From Pseudarthrobacter defluvii (GTDB lineage Bacteria; Actinomycetota; Actinomycetes; Actinomycetales; Micrococcaceae): a DNA stretch of 64,000 nucleotides. Below, in pieces: positions 1 through 8,489 of the stretch. Location: positions 2,728,001 through 2,792,000 of the forward strand of contig NZ_JAUSYG010000001.1 of assembly GCF_030816725.1 (NCBI RefSeq). Reading direction: 5' to 3'. The translations under genes were made by a program, and so were the position numbers. The stretch's first letter is position 1. The number at the start of each line of letters is the position of its first letter. The notes beneath the pieces were generated by a model. It had not been told where the DNA came from. It saw nothing but the letters and a program-made list of their open reading frames with translations, and ran no database searches.

Positions 1-55
1 GGGTTCCCTCCTGAACACCGATCAGGCGTTTGCCGGCTTGCGGGGAACTTGCCCG

Positions 56-1033
56 CTACTGGGCAGTGACGTTGAAGGTCGCCGCTTTCTCGCCATAGTC
101 ATCGAAAACCACCACCTGGACCGGACCGTTGTTCACATCGAACGCGATAATCCCCTTGCGGGCATCCCCGGCACCTACCTCGTCAGTAGGCAGGGGCCCC
201 AGCTTCTCGTCCAGGTAAACCAGTTCGCCCTCTTTGCCGTCGGCATCCAGAACCGTGAAGTTGGAGGGGCTGGAGAAGCTGGTGCCGGTCATCGTCTCCC
301 AGGAAACTTCAACGGCGAGGAAACCGCCGTTCTTCGGCTCGATGTAGTCCATGTTGGGAATCTTGGCCGTGTAGATGGAGTCCAGGACGGCGATCTTCAC
401 GGTGTTGCCCTCTGAGACGGTGGCCACCGTGGAGTTGACTCCTGCTGTGCTCCCGCCGGCAGTGCTTCCGCCGGACGGGGCAGGCGCGGTTTGGGAGGCC
501 GTCGGAAGTCCGGGCACCGCGGGGAGCTTCCGGTTATCAACGGCAGCAGCAATCATGGCGACGGAGACGATGGCCATCACGATCCCGGTAATGATGCTCA
601 CCAGCCAGACGACGGCGGTGATGATCCAGGCCTTCTTCTTGTTTTCGGGGTAGCCCTCCAGCGGGCGGCCATCCCTGTCCCGGGTATTCCCGGTCAGGGT
701 CATGATCAGGTCGACGATGGACCAGATGCCCATACCGCCGGCCGTCAGCAGCTTTGCCATCCCGGAGCCGATTTTGCCCAGGTAGAAGCGGTCCGCGCCA
801 AAGGTGCCCAACAGGAGGGACAGGATCCAAGTTGTAACGAACGACTTGCGCGGCGCGTCGGAATAGGGGCCCTGGCCGTAGGGCCCGGGCTGGTAGTCCC
901 CCTGGGGTCCGTGGGGACCAGCCGCGTACCCGGCTTCGAAGGAGGGCTGCGCGCCGAAAGACGAGGGTGCCGGCGGGATGGGCGGCGCCGACGGCCCGTT
1001 CTGCTGCGGGTGGGGATAATTCGGGTGGCTCAT
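56..1033 (-). CDS. TM2 domain membrane protein with C-terminal beta-rich domain
   Basis: 325 aa. The first 60 residues are a Pro/Gly/Tyr/Gln-rich tail. Next comes a TM2 domain (about 63-115) with the signature GADRFYLGK followed by a KLLTAGG/GIWSIVDL helix, then a third hydrophobic segment (about 135-160) and a roughly 150-residue Ser/Gly-linked C-terminal region resembling DUF4352-type extracellular domains (inference). I chose the ATG at 1033 because AAGGA lies just before it; the frame stays open to 1156 only by reading through the octamer repeat. TM2 proteins have no single known reaction. This one is probably an envelope protein with its C-terminal domain outside. It stands alone at the window edge. 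Confidence 0.85.
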   Translation of the reverse strand: MSHPNYPHPQQNGPSAPPIPPAPSSFGAQPSFEAGYAAGPHGPQGDYQPGPYGQGPYSDAPRKSFVTTWILSLLLGTFGADRFYLGKIGSGMAKLLTAGGMGIWSIVDLIMTLTGNTRDRDGRPLEGYPENKKKAWIITAVVWLVSIITGIVMAIVSVAMIAAAVDNRKLPAVPGLPTASQTAPAPSGGSTAGGSTAGVNSTVATVSEGNTVKIAVLDSIYTAKIPNMDYIEPKNGGFLAVEVSWETMTGTSFSSPSNFTVLDADGKEGELVYLDEKLGPLPTDEVGAGDARKGIIAFDVNNGPVQVVVFDDYGEKAATFNVTAQ

Positions 1034-1050
1034 GGAATGGTCCTTCTGTG

Positions 1051-1094
1051 CGGGAGTGCGGGAGTGCGGGAGTGCGGGAGTGCGGGAGTGCGGG
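1051..1094. repeat. Tandem octamer repeat upstream of TM2 gene
   Basis: Five perfect copies of CGGGAGTG plus a partial CGGG. The array starts 18 bp upstream of the TM2 gene's ATG and only about 6 bp beyond its ribosome-binding site. It lies in the leader or promoter, where changes in copy number could alter spacing. Confidence 0.95.
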
Positions 1095-1380
1095 TATGGA
1101 CATGCGGCTGGTGGGTTACGGATACCAGGGAGGCGGGTGAAGCTTTCAAGGTGCACGGAGCGATTAGGCCTCCGGCTTCCGGGCGCGCGCAGCGACGGTG
1201 CCTACGGTGCGGGGCCGGATGCGGCAGTACGGGCTGTTCCGGCTGTACATGTTGAACCGGGGCGGAGCCGCGCCGGAGGTGCTGCTGGACCACTCCGATG
1301 GCGTGGACAGTGCCGACCTCATGCTTTCCCCCGAAGCTAAAGAGTGTTTACCGACTAAAGCTATCGTGGACGCCACGGCA

Positions 1381-1408
1381 CTGCGATGGGCAGAGGTGCC
1401 CATCGCAG
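1381..1408. terminator. Perfect 12-bp hairpin, terminator-like
   Basis: Arms CTGCGATGGGCA and TGCCCATCGCAG pair perfectly around a 4-nt loop. There is no T-tract on either side, so it may be an I-shaped actinobacterial terminator or another RNA or DNA structure. It lies about 150 bp downstream of the 1562-2035 gene. Confidence 0.5.
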
Positions 1409-1485
1409 TGGATTGGCGGCTGCGCAACCCCGCCGGGGCGCGCCACCTTGAGGATGCAGCGCCAAGTCACGACGGGGAAGCCAGA

Positions 1486-1509
1486 TGCCGCATCCGCAAG
1501 GATGCGGCA
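1486..1509 (-). terminator. Perfect 10-bp hairpin after the dapB unit
   Basis: TGCCGCATCC and GGATGCGGCA enclose a 4-nt loop, which reads GCAA (a GNRA tetraloop) on the plus strand. It lies 52 bp beyond the stop of the leftward 1562-2035 gene, where a terminator for the dapB unit is expected. It has no U-run. Confidence 0.5.
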
Positions 1510-1561
1510 CCAGCCAGGAGCGGGCCACCAGGACGCGCCTGCAGCCAGGGCCTGCCTGCAG

Positions 1562-2035
1562 CTAGGACGCGGCCGTGAAAAGCTTCACGGCGTCGCGCAT
1601 CGACGCCCGGGCACGCTTGCGGTCCCCGGCAGCGTCGTAGGCGCAGCTCAACCGGAACCAGGAACGCCAGTCCCCGGGCGCGGCCTCGGCCTCGGCCCGG
1701 TACTTTTCGAATTCCGCATCTGCTGCCGCCCGGACGATCCGGCCGCCTGGCGTGCGCGGGAGCTCGTCCACCGGCAGCCCGCCTTCGGCCTCAAGGACCT
1801 TGGCCATCTGCTCCGTGCGGGCACCGAACATCAGCTCGCGGATCAGGGCCCAGGCGCCAACAATGGGCAGCACCAGGTAGGCGGCACCAATGGCCTTGGC
1901 GGTCAGGTTGCTGTCCGCGAGGAGGAGGAGGGATCGCTGGAAGGACACCACCAGGTAGAACACCAGCAGCAGCGTCACCGCCGCCACCCAGATCTTGGTG
2001 CGGTTCTTCCGGAAGCCCGCCGCGAACCCGTCCAC
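1562..2035 (-). CDS. Small membrane protein with C-terminal TPR-like segment
   Basis: 157 aa starting with GTG. Two hydrophobic helices (about 15-37 and 47-65) flank a short loop. A charged linker then leads to a C-terminal helix pair (about 120-152) containing WRSWFRLSCAYDAAGDRKRARASM, which has the look of one TPR unit. The start lies 3 bp beyond the dapB stop, so the two are almost certainly co-transcribed, although I see no functional link to lysine synthesis. I do not recognise a named family. A protein-protein contact role at the membrane is a guess. Confidence 0.75.
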   Translation of the reverse strand: MDGFAAGFRKNRTKIWVAAVTLLLVFYLVVSFQRSLLLLADSNLTAKAIGAAYLVLPIVGAWALIRELMFGARTEQMAKVLEAEGGLPVDELPRTPGGRIVRAAADAEFEKYRAEAEAAPGDWRSWFRLSCAYDAAGDRKRARASMRDAVKLFTAAS

Positions 2036-2038
2036 CGC

Positions 2039-2809
2039 CTAGAGCCCCAGGTCCAGGTAACCGTCCAGCCCGACGGTCAGGCCGGGGTGGTCCGCAACGC
2101 TGCGCACACCCAGGAGCACCCCCGGCATGAAGGACGCACGGTCAAAGGAGTCATGGCGAAGGGTCAGCTGCTCACCGGGACCGCCCAGGAGCACTTCCTG
2201 GTGGGCCACGAGCCCGCGGAGCCGCACGCTGTGCACACGGACCCCGTCCACCTCGCAGCCGCGGGCGCCGGCACGCTCACTGGTGGTGGCATCCGGGCTT
2301 GGCTGCACCTGCGCGGCGCGGCGTTCCGCGGCGATCAGCTCTGCGGTGCGGACGGCGGTGCCGGACGGGGCGTCCACCTTGTCCGGATGGTGCAGCTCGA
2401 TGATTTCCACCGATTCGAAGTACTTGGACGCCTTTGCGGCGAACGCGGAGGCCAGCACCGAGCCGAGGGCAAAGTTGGGCGCGATCAGGACGCCCGTTTC
2501 AGGGTGCTCCGCCAGGAGGGATTCCAGCGCGGAAAGACGCTCAGCGTCCCAGCCGGTGGTCCCCACGACGGCGTGGATTCCGTGCTCGACGGCGAACCGG
2601 ACGTTCGCTTCAGTGCTTTCGGGGACCGTCAGGTCCACCAGGTACTGCGCGCCTGAGGTGGTCAGCTGCTCCAGCGAGTCACCCCGTCCCAGGGCTGCGA
2701 CGAGCTTCAGGTCGGGCGCGGCGTCGAGGGCCTTGACGGCTTCGGCACCCATGCGTCCGTTGGCGCCGAGGACGGCCACCAGCTTGGGAACGGAGTGTTG
2801 TTCGGTCAT
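2039..2809 (-). CDS. dapB: 4-hydroxy-tetrahydrodipicolinate reductase DapB
   Basis: 256 aa, normal length. It reduces 4-hydroxy-tetrahydrodipicolinate to tetrahydrodipicolinate with NAD(P)H in the diaminopimelate/lysine pathway, supplying peptidoglycan precursor in the cytoplasm. The N-terminal dinucleotide fold shows VLGANGRMG (13-21) and VVGTTGW (81-87). The catalytic signature ELHHPDKVDAPSGTA holds the acid/base His141 and Lys144. It begins with ATG, is 69 bp from moaE on the same strand and is followed at once by the small membrane protein. Confidence 0.97.
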   Translation of the reverse strand: MTEQHSVPKLVAVLGANGRMGAEAVKALDAAPDLKLVAALGRGDSLEQLTTSGAQYLVDLTVPESTEANVRFAVEHGIHAVVGTTGWDAERLSALESLLAEHPETGVLIAPNFALGSVLASAFAAKASKYFESVEIIELHHPDKVDAPSGTAVRTAELIAAERRAAQVQPSPDATTSERAGARGCEVDGVRVHSVRLRGLVAHQEVLLGGPGEQLTLRHDSFDRASFMPGVLLGVRSVADHPGLTVGLDGYLDLGL

Positions 2810-2878
2810 GGCATTAACCCTACCGGCGCCAGTGGTGGGTGCAGGAACCGGCCGCGATGCGTTACCTCATTTGGGGCA

Positions 2879-3343
2879 TCAGGCGCCGGCGCCGACCCAC
2901 TCCACCGTGCCGTCGGAAAAGAACTGCTCCTTCCAGATGGGCACCTGGTCCTTGATGCGGTCCACGAGTTCGGAGCAAACGGCGAACGCCTGCCCCCGGT
3001 GCGCGGCGGACACCGCGCACACCAGCGCGGGGTCGCCGATCTCCAGCATCCCGATCCGGTGCGCTGCCCAGATGCGCACGGGCTGGCCAGGCCCGGCCAC
3101 CCCCGCAGCGTCCTGTTCGGCAACCAGGCGCGCGACGACGTCGGCCATCACCTGGTGTGCCGTGGGGTGCGCACTGTAGCTGAGGCGCTCGACGGCCTTG
3201 CCGCCGTCGTGGTTCCGGACCACCCCGCTGAAGCTGACCACCGCCCCGGCAGTGTCGCTTTCCACCGCGGCGATGGCCCGGTCCACGGAGATGGGGTCCG
3301 CGCTCAGGACCGCGCTGACTACCTCGAATGCTTCAGTGCCCAT
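2879..3343 (-). CDS. moaE: Molybdopterin synthase catalytic subunit MoaE
   Basis: 154 aa from the ATG at 3343; a second ATG at 3364 would add seven residues. MoaE forms the large subunit of molybdopterin synthase, which uses the thiocarboxylate of MoaD to insert two sulfurs into cyclic pyranopterin monophosphate. Family marks seen are FSGVVRNHDGG near the N-terminus, the HRIG segment, the AHRGQAF helix and the catalytic Lys in PIWKEQ. Either start overlaps the end of mog, as expected in this operon. Its partner MoaD is encoded at 8490-8756. Confidence 0.95.
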   Translation of the reverse strand: MGTEAFEVVSAVLSADPISVDRAIAAVESDTAGAVVSFSGVVRNHDGGKAVERLSYSAHPTAHQVMADVVARLVAEQDAAGVAGPGQPVRIWAAHRIGMLEIGDPALVCAVSAAHRGQAFAVCSELVDRIKDQVPIWKEQFFSDGTVEWVGAGA

Positions 3344-3857
3344 GTCCGCCTTCCAGCTGGTCACAAAGATGCCCGATCAACGGATCCAGCACGGTGAGCC
3401 CGTCCATGACACCCTTCGGTGACCCGGGCAGGTTCACAATAAAGGTCTTTCCCGCGGCGCCGGCGTAGCCCCGGCTCAGTGCCGCGAGCGGGGTCTTGGC
3501 TGCCCCGGCCCGCCTGATGGCCTCCATGATCCCCGGGATTTCCCGGTCCAGGAGCGGCAACGTGACATCCGGCGTCCGGTCGTCCGGGCTGAGTCCGGTG
3601 CCGCCGCTGGTGATCACGACGGCGGGGTGCTGGGTGAGGAGCGCCCGGACGGCACCGCCCACGGGCTCGCCGTCGGGAACCACCATGGCGGGAAACACGT
3701 CGAAGCCGTGCTCGGTGAGCCAGTCGGTGATCACGGGACCGGTTTCGTCATCGTAGATGCCGGCGGCGGCGCGGGTGGAGGCAATCACGACGCCGGCCTT
3801 CCGTCCCTGCACATCGCCGTGTCGGTGGGGTTCGGGCTCTCTGGAGGTTGTGGTCAC
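3333..3857 (-). CDS. mog: Molybdopterin adenylyltransferase, MogA/MoaB family
   Basis: 174 aa. It adenylylates molybdopterin before MoeA inserts molybdate. The MoCF-domain fingerprints [15 protein letters not shown] (about 84-98) and NLPGSPKG (about 142-149) are intact. The first 17 residues are an extra charged tail before the fold begins at [10 protein letters not shown]. Its ATG overlaps the moaC stop by 4 bp, so translation is probably coupled. Sequence alone does not settle whether to call it MogA or MoaB. Confidence 0.93.
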   Translation of the reverse strand: MTTTSREPEPHRHGDVQGRKAGVVIASTRAAAGIYDDETGPVITDWLTEHGFDVFPAMVVPDGEPVGGAVRALLTQHPAVVITSGGTGLSPDDRTPDVTLPLLDREIPGIMEAIRRAGAAKTPLAALSRGYAGAAGKTFIVNLPGSPKGVMDGLTVLDPLIGHLCDQLEGGHGH

Positions 3858-4345
3858 AGCGCCCAGTCTCCGCTCTTGCCGCCGCTCTTGGCCAGCACCT
3901 TGATGTCCGTCAGCACCGCGTGCTTGTCGACTGCCTTGATCATGTCGTAGACGCTCAGGGCGGCCACGGAAGCCGCCGTCAGGGCCTCCATCTCCACCCC
4001 GGTGACACCCCGGGTCTTGACGGTGGAATGGATGGTGACGGCGTCCGCACCAAGGTCGAAGTCGACCGTGACCTTGGAAAGGGGCAACGGATGGCAGAGC
4101 GGAATCAGGTCCGGGGTCTTCTTGGCGGCCATGATCCCGGCGACGCGGGCAACGGCCACCGCATCCCCTTTGGGGAGCCCACCGGTGCCCAGCAACTGCA
4201 TGACTTCACTGGTGGTCCGGACCGTGGCGGTGGCGGTGGCTTCCCGGGTGGTTTCGGCTTTGGCGGAAACGTCCACCATCTGGGCGCTGCCGTCCTGGCG
4301 CAGGTGCGTCAGCGCGGGGGTCTGTTCTGCATTCACAGCATCCAT
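3854..4345 (-). CDS. moaC: Cyclic pyranopterin monophosphate synthase MoaC
   Basis: 163 aa, the usual length. MoaC converts the 3',8-cyclo-GTP made by MoaA into cyclic pyranopterin monophosphate, the first stable molybdenum-cofactor intermediate. Seen are MVDVSAK at the N-terminus, the PLCHPL active-site segment (about 80-86), [14 protein letters not shown] and the C-terminal [13 protein letters not shown]. It overlaps moeA by 13 bp upstream and mog by 4 bp downstream, so it sits inside a tightly coupled operon. Confidence 0.97.
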   Translation of the reverse strand: MDAVNAEQTPALTHLRQDGSAQMVDVSAKAETTREATATATVRTTSEVMQLLGTGGLPKGDAVAVARVAGIMAAKKTPDLIPLCHPLPLSKVTVDFDLGADAVTIHSTVKTRGVTGVEMEALTAASVAALSVYDMIKAVDKHAVLTDIKVLAKSGGKSGDWAL

Positions 4346-5577
4346 ACTTCCACCTCGTCCCCGGCCGCGAGCTCCGTTACGCCCACCGGGACGTGGACCA
4401 GGACGTTGGAGCCCGCGAGCGCGTGCATGAGGTGCGAGCTTTCGCCGCCTTCAAGCCGAACCGTCCCGTCCGGCTGCAGGCTCCCCCGCCGGACCTGGTG
4501 CTTCTGCCCGGGGGACGTGAGCGGCTTGGCGAGCCGGGCGCGCAGCGGCAGCCTGGGCGCCGGCGCCCCCAGCAAAGCCGACAGGGCCGGACGAAGGAAC
4601 ATCTCGAAGGACACCAGGCAGCTGACCGGATTGCCGGGAAATCCAAGGAAGGGGACGCCGTCGAATGTTCCGATCCCCTGCGGGCCGCCCGGCTGCATGG
4701 CGACGTGCAGGAACTCGACCGGCTGGTCCGCCATGGCCTGCCGCACCACCTCGTAGGCGCCTTTGCTGACCCCGCCCGTGGTGACGATCAGGTCGACATG
4801 CGGGCTTTCAGTCCGCAGCAGCGCCTGGAGTTCTGCCGGGTTGTCGGTGGAGATACCGGCGCGCCGGACGCTGAGTCCCGCCTGCTTCATGGCCGCCTCC
4901 AGGAGGGTTCCGTTGGAGTCGAAGATCTTGCCCTCCGGAAGCGGCCGGCCCGGTGCGACGACTTCGTCCCCCGTGGTGACAAGCAGGACGGTCACAGCCC
5001 GGTACACCTCCACCTCCGCCAGGCCAAGGGCAGCCAGCAGCCCCAGCTGCGCCGGCCCCAGGCAGGTCCCGGCGGCCAGGGCCCGCTCCCCCATTGCGAT
5101 GTCGCTGCCGGCCGCCCGCACGTAGGTTCCCGGCGCGGTGGCGGGCAGCGTCACCCGGGCATCCTGGCCCGGCTCCAGGAAGTGGCTGGGCACGGCCTTT
5201 TCAATGGGTACGACGGCGTCAGCCCCCGCCGGGATCATGGCACCGGTCATGATGGGCGCCGCGGTTCCCGGCTGGAGCGGCTGCGGGCTTGACCCCGCGG
5301 GAACGGGGGGCATGATGCGAAGATCCGCGCCGCCGTCGGGAATGTCCGCGGAACGGACGGCATAGCCGTCCATCTGGGAATTGGCGAAAGGGGGAAGGCT
5401 GAGCGGCGCCAGGAATCCGTGCACCAATGCGCGGCCAAGGGCTTCAGAAAGTGGAACAATTTCGACACGCGATTCTGCTGCGAGCGGGGCGAGAAGATGC
5501 GTGACGGCGGCCAGGTGCCCGGCAACGGAGCCGGCGTGGTGGGCCGTGCCGGCAGGGGTGCCGTGCGTGCTGGTCAT
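4333..5577 (-). CDS. moeA: Molybdopterin molybdotransferase MoeA
   Basis: 414 aa. MoeA hydrolyses adenylylated molybdopterin and inserts molybdate to complete the cofactor. It shows the N-terminal [14 protein letters not shown] loop, the [19 protein letters not shown] block, the MoCF-like domain with [14 protein letters not shown], and [21 protein letters not shown], followed by a beta-barrel C-terminus. The start lies 23 bp after the stop of the molybdoenzyme gene, so cofactor insertion and its consumer are likely made from one transcript. Confidence 0.96.
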   Translation of the reverse strand: MTSTHGTPAGTAHHAGSVAGHLAAVTHLLAPLAAESRVEIVPLSEALGRALVHGFLAPLSLPPFANSQMDGYAVRSADIPDGGADLRIMPPVPAGSSPQPLQPGTAAPIMTGAMIPAGADAVVPIEKAVPSHFLEPGQDARVTLPATAPGTYVRAAGSDIAMGERALAAGTCLGPAQLGLLAALGLAEVEVYRAVTVLLVTTGDEVVAPGRPLPEGKIFDSNGTLLEAAMKQAGLSVRRAGISTDNPAELQALLRTESPHVDLIVTTGGVSKGAYEVVRQAMADQPVEFLHVAMQPGGPQGIGTFDGVPFLGFPGNPVSCLVSFEMFLRPALSALLGAPAPRLPLRARLAKPLTSPGQKHQVRRGSLQPDGTVRLEGGESSHLMHALAGSNVLVHVPVGVTELAAGDEVEVWML

Positions 5578-5600
5578 GGATACGCCTTTGGTCTCGGCCG

Positions 5601-7235
5601 TCAGGATTTCACGTCAACTCTAACCGTGTGGAATCCTGTGGCTCCGTCAGGCGCAGGCGGCCGTGATGTTTCATCCTGGGGCCGGCCGCCCAGGTCGGTG
5701 GCGCGGACCTGGACTTCATACTGTCCCGGGGAGAGGTCCATGGCCAGTTTCCACTGGTACCAGGTGTCCACGGAGATGCCCTGGGCCAGTTCTGCTTCCC
5801 GCCACGGCCCCCGGTTGAGCCGCAGTTCCACCTTCCGGATACCTGTGTGCTGGGCCCAGGCGACGCCGGCGAAAATCACGGTTCCTGCACCCACCGGACG
5901 TCCGCTGCGCGGTACGTCGATGCGCGACGACGTCTTGATGGGGCCGCGCTCTGACCAGCCCCGCGGAGTCCAGTACCCGGTGTCGGCGGCGAACGTGGTG
6001 ACCTTCAATTCCGTCAGCCACTTGGTCGCCGAGACATAGCCGTAAAGTCCGGGGACAACCAGCCGGACCGGGAAGCCGTGTTCCAGCGGCAGCGGTTCAC
6101 CGTTCATGCCCACGGCAAGCAGCGCGTCCCTGGCGTCGGTGAGGGCCTCCAGCGGCGTCCCGGCGGTCCAGCCGTCGGCGCTGCGCGAGAGGACCATGTC
6201 GGCCCCCGGCTGGGGTTCAGCCATGGCCAGCAGGTCGCGGACGGGCCAGCCGAGCCAGCGGGCATTTCCGATCAGGTCCCCGCCCACGCTGTTGGAGACG
6301 CAGGCGATGGTGATGTGCCGTTCGGTCAGGGGCTTCGCCATCAGGTCTGCGAAGGAGAGTTGGACCTCCCGGGCCACCATCCCCGCAACTTTGAGTTGCC
6401 AGGTATCCGGGTTGACCGCCGGGACGGACAGGGCCGTGTCGATCCGGTAGAAGTCCCGGTTTGGCGTAACCAGCGGGGAAACCCCCGCAACACCGGCCTC
6501 CGCAGCGGCAGGGACCTGCGGCGCCGGAGAAACGGCGGCCGGCAGGGTGATGCGTGCCCTGGCTTCGCTGACTGCGGTGGCGGCCCCGCGCCAGATCCCC
6601 GCCAGCACCCCGCCTGCCGCAACTGCCGCTCCGGTGCCGCCAAGGGTTTGGAGGAAACTGCGGCGGGAGGAGGCAGCCGCCGTTTCGGCGCCGTGGGTTG
6701 ACGCAGCGGCGTCCCACGCCTTCAGCCTCCCCACCAGGAGCCGCAACAGCACGACGGCGACAACCGCGGCCAGAAGCGGAAGCACAACGGCCAGCGGGGT
6801 CACCTGGGAACGCGTCAGGACGGCTGCCGCTCCGGCGAGTCCGAAGATGCCGATCACCAGGGCCCCGGCGAACCGCCGGCGGCGCTCGAGGACTCCAGCC
6901 AGTGCGGCCAGCCCCGCAATGACCAGTACCATGCCGGCCAGGAGCGCGTCCTTATCAGCCGTGCCGAAAGCGGAGACTGCCCAGTCCTTGACACCTGGAG
7001 GAACGGCATCGATGACCGCTCCGCCAACAGCGGCCAATGGTGAAAGGGAGGGACTGGCAAACCCCGCCAGCAACTCCCCCATTGCCACACCACCTGCTGC
7101 CGCCACTATTCCAGCGGCCGCAGCCCAACTGCTCCGGCCGTGCCGGACTGCCTGTTGCCCGCTGGGGCTTTCCGGGCCTTGTCCAAGGCCGGCGTCGTCG
7201 TCGTCCGTCCCTTGCCTGTGCCGGGAAATCTTCAC
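5601..7235 (-). CDS. Membrane-anchored sulfite-oxidase-family molybdoenzyme with internal Tat motif
   Basis: 544 aa from the GTG at 7235. The N-terminal 170 residues hold about four transmembrane helices (about 38-60, 100-116, 124-141, 147-169). A twin-arginine motif SRRSFLQ (about 190-196) and one more hydrophobic helix follow. The rest is a sulfite-oxidase-type molybdopterin domain, with the likely Mo-ligand Cys312 in ACVSNSVGG, and a C-terminal Mo-co dimerisation-like domain ending near 530. This is the arrangement described for Streptomyces SCO3746, a polytopic protein whose early helices use Sec and whose last helix and folded domain use Tat. The substrate is unknown. The frame extends to 7526, but that would overlap moaA. 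Confidence 0.85.
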   Translation of the reverse strand: MKISRHRQGTDDDDAGLGQGPESPSGQQAVRHGRSSWAAAAGIVAAAGGVAMGELLAGFASPSLSPLAAVGGAVIDAVPPGVKDWAVSAFGTADKDALLAGMVLVIAGLAALAGVLERRRRFAGALVIGIFGLAGAAAVLTRSQVTPLAVVLPLLAAVVAVVLLRLLVGRLKAWDAAASTHGAETAAASSRRSFLQTLGGTGAAVAAGGVLAGIWRGAATAVSEARARITLPAAVSPAPQVPAAAEAGVAGVSPLVTPNRDFYRIDTALSVPAVNPDTWQLKVAGMVAREVQLSFADLMAKPLTERHITIACVSNSVGGDLIGNARWLGWPVRDLLAMAEPQPGADMVLSRSADGWTAGTPLEALTDARDALLAVGMNGEPLPLEHGFPVRLVVPGLYGYVSATKWLTELKVTTFAADTGYWTPRGWSERGPIKTSSRIDVPRSGRPVGAGTVIFAGVAWAQHTGIRKVELRLNRGPWREAELAQGISVDTWYQWKLAMDLSPGQYEVQVRATDLGGRPQDETSRPPAPDGATGFHTVRVDVKS

Positions 7236-7241
7236 AACTTC

Positions 7242-7247
7242 AGCATA
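7242..7247 (-). promoter_or_regulatory. -10 box TATGCT for molybdoenzyme operon, leaderless start
   Basis: TATGCT ends 6 nt before the GTG at 7235, placing transcription start at or next to the start codon. No clear Shine-Dalgarno sequence is present. No strong -35 box was seen. Confidence 0.45.
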
Positions 7248-7344
7248 GGTTCGTTGGCGGTTCCCGGCGCTGGTGCGGCCCGGTTTACCGCCACCCCGGG
7301 CCGTTCTGCCCCGGTCACGGTGTGATGCGCGGCTCAAGGTGGCG

Positions 7345-7350
7345 TAGCCT
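7345..7350 (+). promoter_or_regulatory. -10 box TAGCCT for moaA, leaderless start
   Basis: TAGCCT is followed by 6 nt and then the moaA ATG at 7357, with no ribosome-binding site. It mirrors the TATGCT box of the divergent molybdoenzyme operon about 100 bp away. Confidence 0.45.
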
Positions 7351-7356
7351 GAATTT

Positions 7357-8484
7357 ATGAGTGTCCAGCTAGGCATGCCCCAGCCGCCGGAGGAAGCAGC
7401 ATCGGCACTGCCGGCTGTGCCCGGGCGCCGGCCCTCGGATGCACCGGCCGGGCTGGCGGACCGGTATGGACGCCGCGCCACGGACATGAGGCTGTCCCTC
7501 ACAGACAAATGCAACCTCCGCTGCACCTATTGCATGCCTGCGGAGGGCCTGGAATGGCTCGCCAAGCAGGCTGTGATGTCCGCCGAAGAGATCGTGCGGA
7601 TCGTCAAGGTCGGCGTGGAGCTGCTCGGGGTCCGGGAACTGCGGCTGACCGGCGGCGAGCCGCTGGTCCGGCACGATCTCGTGGACATCATCGCGGCGCT
7701 GCGTGCCAACCATCCGGACTTGCCGATTTCGATGACCACCAACGGTGTTGGCCTGGCGAAGAAGGCGTCGGCGCTCAAGGATGCCGGGCTGACGCGCATC
7801 AATGTTTCGCTGGACTCCCTGCACGAGGAAACGTTCGCCAAGCTGACGCGCCGCCCCTTCCTGGACCAGGTCCTGGCCGGTGTTGACGCCGCCTGGGCCG
7901 CGGGTCTGGGCCCGGTCAAACTGAACGCGGTCCTGATGCGTGGAATCAACGACGCCGAGTCCCCCCAACTGTTGGCCTGGGCCCTGGGGCGCGGCTACGA
8001 GCTGCGGTTCATCGAGCAGATGCCCCTCGACGCCGACCACGGCTGGACCCGCCGCAACATGATCACCGCCGCCGAGATCCGCGGGCTGCTGTCCCGCGAC
8101 TTCGTCCTCAGCCCCGATCCCCGCGAGCGTGACGGCGCCCCGGCGGAACGCTTCGAAGTACGACGGCGGGCGGAGGCTTCCGCGGATGCTGAGGGTCCGG
8201 TGCTGGGAACCGTAGGGATTATCGCTTCTGTCACCGAGCCGTTCTGTTCCGACTGCCGGCGCACCAGGATCACCGCCGAAGGCAAGATCATGAGCTGCCT
8301 GTTCTCGCGCGAGGAGTTCGACCTGCTGGGCCTGCTGCGTGCAGGTGCCAGCGACGGGGAATTGGCGCAGCGATGGCAGGACGCCATGTGGATTAAGCCA
8401 AAGGCCCACGGCATGGACCACGTGGGACTGGACGCCCCGGACTTTGTCCAGCCGGACCGCAGCATGAGTGCCATCGGGGGCTGA
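7357..8484 (+). CDS. moaA: GTP 3',8-cyclase MoaA (radical SAM)
   Basis: 375 aa, slightly long because of a roughly 40-residue Pro/Ala-rich N-terminal extension. It catalyses the radical cyclisation of GTP that starts molybdenum-cofactor synthesis. The radical-SAM cluster motif is Cys52, Cys56 and Cys59 (DKCNLRCTYC), followed by RLTGGEPLVR for SAM binding. The second cluster near the C-terminus uses the Cys residues in FCSDCRRTRITAEG and MSCLF. The typical C-terminal GG is present. moaD follows after 5 bp. Confidence 0.97.
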   Translation: MSVQLGMPQPPEEAASALPAVPGRRPSDAPAGLADRYGRRATDMRLSLTDKCNLRCTYCMPAEGLEWLAKQAVMSAEEIVRIVKVGVELLGVRELRLTGGEPLVRHDLVDIIAALRANHPDLPISMTTNGVGLAKKASALKDAGLTRINVSLDSLHEETFAKLTRRPFLDQVLAGVDAAWAAGLGPVKLNAVLMRGINDAESPQLLAWALGRGYELRFIEQMPLDADHGWTRRNMITAAEIRGLLSRDFVLSPDPRERDGAPAERFEVRRRAEASADAEGPVLGTVGIIASVTEPFCSDCRRTRITAEGKIMSCLFSREEFDLLGLLRAGASDGELAQRWQDAMWIKPKAHGMDHVGLDAPDFVQPDRSMSAIGG

Positions 8485-8489
8485 CCGGG

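Larger units (their letters stand above)
1095..1561. other. Intergenic stretch without a convincing gene
   Basis: Together with the repeat this is a 528-bp gap between the TM2 gene and the next leftward gene. Short ORFs exist on both strands, such as 1198-1578 plus and 1164-1427 minus, but none has a recognisable domain or a good ribosome-binding site. The clear content is two perfect hairpins, listed separately. No tRNA-like TPsiC arm was seen. Confidence 0.6.

Noticed and set aside
1051..1094. Octamer array as a CRISPR
   Set aside because: Units are 8 bp with no spacers.
1198..1578. Possible 126-aa gene on the plus strand
   Set aside because: Its first half looks somewhat protein-like, but it has no recognisable family or ribosome-binding site and runs through both hairpins.
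7236..7526. N-terminal extension of the molybdoenzyme
   Set aside because: It would overlap the first 170 bp of divergent moaA and encodes Arg/Ser-rich shadow sequence.
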